Assembly: GCA_035691665.1 (NCBI GenBank)
Contig: DASSIS010000089.1
Span: 1-64,000, forward strand
DNA length: 64,000 bases
Direction of reading: 5' to 3'
Source of the DNA: DASUBN01 sp035691665
GTDB lineage: Bacteria; Pseudomonadota; Gammaproteobacteria; Natronospirales; REEB76
This document shows, one piece after another, positions 62,064 to 64,000 of this stretch. Under the pieces are notes generated by a model. It worked only from the letters and a program-made list of their open reading frames with translations, was not told the DNA's origin and ran no database searches. Positions within the stretch are counted from its first letter, which is position 1; each line of letters opens with the position of its first letter. Made by a program: the position numbers and the translations under genes.

Positions 62064-63701
62064 ATGTCCATGCCCCGTCTCGCCGGCGCATTGCTCGCCG
62101 CCACCGTCTCCGTACCGCTGTTCGCCGCCGCCAGCCAGCCGCTGCCGTCGTTCAGCCAGGACAACATCCGCACCACCATCAAGACCCTTTCCTCGGACGA
62201 GTTCGGCGGCCGCGCTCCCGGCAGTCCGGGCGAGAAGCTGTCCACCGACTACATCAGCGGCAAATTCAAGGAATACGGGCTCGAGCCCGCGGACCATGGC
62301 AGCTACCTGCAGGAGGTACCGCTGAAGCAGATCACCGCCGACCCCCACACCGTACTTCGCATCGGCGGTGGCACCACGCCGCTCACCCTCGCCTATGGCA
62401 GTGAGATGGTGGTGAGCACGCCCCGGCCCGAAGCCACGATCTCGCTCAAGGACGTGCCGCTGGTGTTCGCTGGCTTCGGCATTGTGGCCCCCGAGTACAA
62501 CTGGAACGACTATGCCGGCCTCGACGTGAAAGGCAAGATCGTGGTGGTGTTGGTGAACGACCCAGGCTATCCCGACGGCGACCCGAACCTCTTCGAAGGG
62601 AAGGCCATGACCTACTACGGCCGCTGGACCTACAAGTACGAGGAAGCCGCGCGCCAGGGCGCCGCCGGCATCATCATCGTGCACGAGACGGGCCCCGCTG
62701 GTTATCCCTGGGAAGTGGTGCAGGGTAGCTGGAGCGGTCCGCTGGAGGAGCTGGATCCGGGCCAGGCTTACCAACCCGCGATCCAGGGTTGGATCACCCA
62801 CGACGCCGCGGAGCTGCTGTTCGCGGACGCGGGCCTGAAGCTGGACGAGCTGGAGAAGGCCTCACAGCTGCGCGGTTTCAAGGGCGTGCCCATGAAACTC
62901 ACCGGCAGCATCGTGCTGCACAACACCGTGCATGACATCGTCTCCCACAACGTGGTGGGCCTTCTCAAGGGCGCATCCCGCCCCAGCGAAGCGGTGATCT
63001 ACACCGCTCATTGGGACCATCTGGGCGAGCACGTGGTGAACGGCAAGACCGAGATTTTCCACGGCGCCGTGGACAACGCCTCCGGCATCGCCGGCCTCCT
63101 GGAGCTCGCGCGCGCCTATGGCACGGGACCGAAGCCCGCGCGCAGCGTGTTGTTCATCGCCACCACCTGCGAGGAACAGGGCTTGCTGGGAGCGCGCTAC
63201 TACGCTGCCCACCCGCTGATCCCGCTCAGGGACACGGTGGCTGACTTCAACATGGACGTGATGGACACCTTCGGCAAGACCCACGACGTGACCGTACGCG
63301 GCCACTTCATGTCGCAGCTGGAGGACGAACTCTCCACCGAGGCCAAGACCCTGGACCTCAAGGTGCTGCCCGATTCGCAGCCAGAGAAGGGATACTACTT
63401 CCGCGCCGACCACTTCGAGTTCGCCAAGGCTGGAGTACCGGCCTTGAGCATCGCGCTCGGCACCGATTACGTCGGTCATACTCCGGATTGGGGTCTCGCC
63501 CAACAGCAGGGCTACGTGAGCCAGCGTTACCACAAGCCGGCGGACGTCTATGACCCGTCCTGGGATCTCTCCGGCATGGTCCAGCAACTGGACCTGCTCT
63601 ACCTCACCGGTCGCGATCTGGCCGAGAGCGACGCCTGGCCGGCCTGGAACCCGGGCGGTCCGTTCGCAGCGAAGCGTGCCGAGCAGCGCAGCGGCGGTTG
63701 A
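62064..63701 (+). CDS. exported M28-family metallopeptidase with PA domain
   Basis: 545 residues with a signal peptide (about 1-22). A PA domain is inserted at about 130-290. The M28 zinc ligands are visible: His in YTAHWDHLGEH, Asp in GAVDNASGIAGLLELA, the Glu pair in TTCEEQGLLGARYY, Asp in DFNMDVMD, and a C-terminal histidine in the DYVGHTPDW region. It probably trims peptides in the periplasm or outside. AAGGAG precedes the first ATG; a second ATG two codons on is possible. It lies 48 bp after gspB, so it may be a T2SS substrate expressed with its system. Confidence 0.9.
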   Translation: MSMPRLAGALLAATVSVPLFAAASQPLPSFSQDNIRTTIKTLSSDEFGGRAPGSPGEKLSTDYISGKFKEYGLEPADHGSYLQEVPLKQITADPHTVLRIGGGTTPLTLAYGSEMVVSTPRPEATISLKDVPLVFAGFGIVAPEYNWNDYAGLDVKGKIVVVLVNDPGYPDGDPNLFEGKAMTYYGRWTYKYEEAARQGAAGIIIVHETGPAGYPWEVVQGSWSGPLEELDPGQAYQPAIQGWITHDAAELLFADAGLKLDELEKASQLRGFKGVPMKLTGSIVLHNTVHDIVSHNVVGLLKGASRPSEAVIYTAHWDHLGEHVVNGKTEIFHGAVDNASGIAGLLELARAYGTGPKPARSVLFIATTCEEQGLLGARYYAAHPLIPLRDTVADFNMDVMDTFGKTHDVTVRGHFMSQLEDELSTEAKTLDLKVLPDSQPEKGYYFRADHFEFAKAGVPALSIALGTDYVGHTPDWGLAQQQGYVSQRYHKPADVYDPSWDLSGMVQQLDLLYLTGRDLAESDAWPAWNPGGPFAAKRAEQRSGG

Positions 63702-63712
63702 AACCGCGCCTC

Positions 63713-63875
63713 GATATTTAGGGCAGGCCCATTGCCGCGCTACGCGCGACGCTGGGCCCCCACTAGAGCTCTTCCGCAAAAAGCCCATCCAGGGCTTTTG
63801 CGGAGTCGGCGAGTCAGGGACACACCCGGACTCGCTTCCACAGGAGCGCATCCATGCGCCCCGGATATTTAGGGC
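63713..63875. repeat. hairpin cluster between direct repeats
   Basis: Direct repeats GATATTTAGGGC at 63713-63724 and 63864-63875 flank 139 bases containing three successive hairpins. Their positions are 63774-63803 (CCGCAAAAAGCCC / GGGCTTTTGCGG), 63809-63835 (GCGAGTC / GACTCGC) and 63846-63859 (GCGCAT / ATGCGC). The first lies 73 bases after the peptidase stop and may serve as terminator. The whole looks like a REP- or MITE-type insert. Confidence 0.55.
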
Positions 63876-63985
63876 TCGTAACAGTGACGTGCTGATTTAG
63901 CTATGCCTCGGCTGTCCGGCGCGGTTACACTCTTATGACAGGGGTGGGGGAGGGTTGACCCCTGCCCCGATCATAAGCAGCATCC

Positions 63986-64000
63986 ATGCACATCCTCATC
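63986..64000 (+). CDS. possible start of a further gene, cut by the window edge
   Basis: ATG at 63986 followed by codons for HILI. MHILI is a common beginning for response regulators and flavoproteins, but five codons cannot identify a gene. The preceding 100 bases lack a clear ribosome site. Confidence 0.25.

Overview
The window is a high-GC, densely coded stretch of a gammaproteobacterial chromosome. The evidence is the gene order atpIBEFHAGDC followed by glmUS, with parAB and rsmG immediately upstream, which is the classic origin-proximal neighbourhood. It is supported by gammaproteobacterial-type fadE, purT, yajQ, prpBCD, gspAB and a kefB-like antiporter. I cannot name the genus. I see no rRNA, tRNA, CRISPR array, prophage or intact insertion sequence.

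Layout. 1-2354: glmS (cut by the left edge) and glmU, then one small membrane-protein gene pointing the other way. 3019-9977: the complete F1Fo ATP synthase operon on the minus strand. Its leader holds a good sigma70-like promoter and two hairpins. 10138-14693: parB, parA, rsmG, a small membrane protein and a GspE/PilB-type ATPase. 14863-22992: accessory metabolism and regulation, namely a membrane-tethered XRE regulator, a thioredoxin/NHL protein, a dimethylarginine-hydrolase-like enzyme divergent from an amino acid permease, a Rieske oxygenase coupled to an MFS exporter, a TPR membrane protein and a VOC protein. 23107-27762: prpBCD (methylcitrate cycle) plus an acrylyl-CoA reductase, together a propionyl-CoA module. 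27878-36920: a small outer-membrane protein, a CHASE2-Ser/Thr kinase, a PQQ-type dehydrogenase operon, and two overlapping amidohydrolases of which one has lost its metal ligands. 37179-41781: kefB-like antiporter, purT, CPBP protease, yajQ.

41931-46661 is the most distinctive cluster. A GntR/YtrA-like regulator, an ABC ATPase and permease, a BON lipoprotein and two tandem paralogous beta-repeat exported proteins lie in one tight run. It is headed by a secreted protein built of exact 28-residue repeats. Its promoter carries a palindrome over the -10 box. I read this as a self-regulated envelope-stress-like operon; its function is unknown.

47058-52524: mdh, a thioesterase, fadE and, overlapping fadE, an unusual DUF4286-DUF3667 fusion. 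52772-57863: two convergent, overlapping c-di-GMP proteins (PAS5-GGDEF-EAL and 7TM-GAF-GGDEF). 58015-63701: DUF4136 lipoprotein, dinB, gspA, gspB and an M28 peptidase in one run. The last 300 bases hold clustered hairpins between direct repeats and possibly the first codons of a further gene.

Intergenic structure worth noting: a 127-bp palindromic element upstream of the kefB-like gene, a 28-bp near-perfect palindrome at 28551, a strong hairpin at 34187, and a glutathione S-transferase gene remnant after yajQ.
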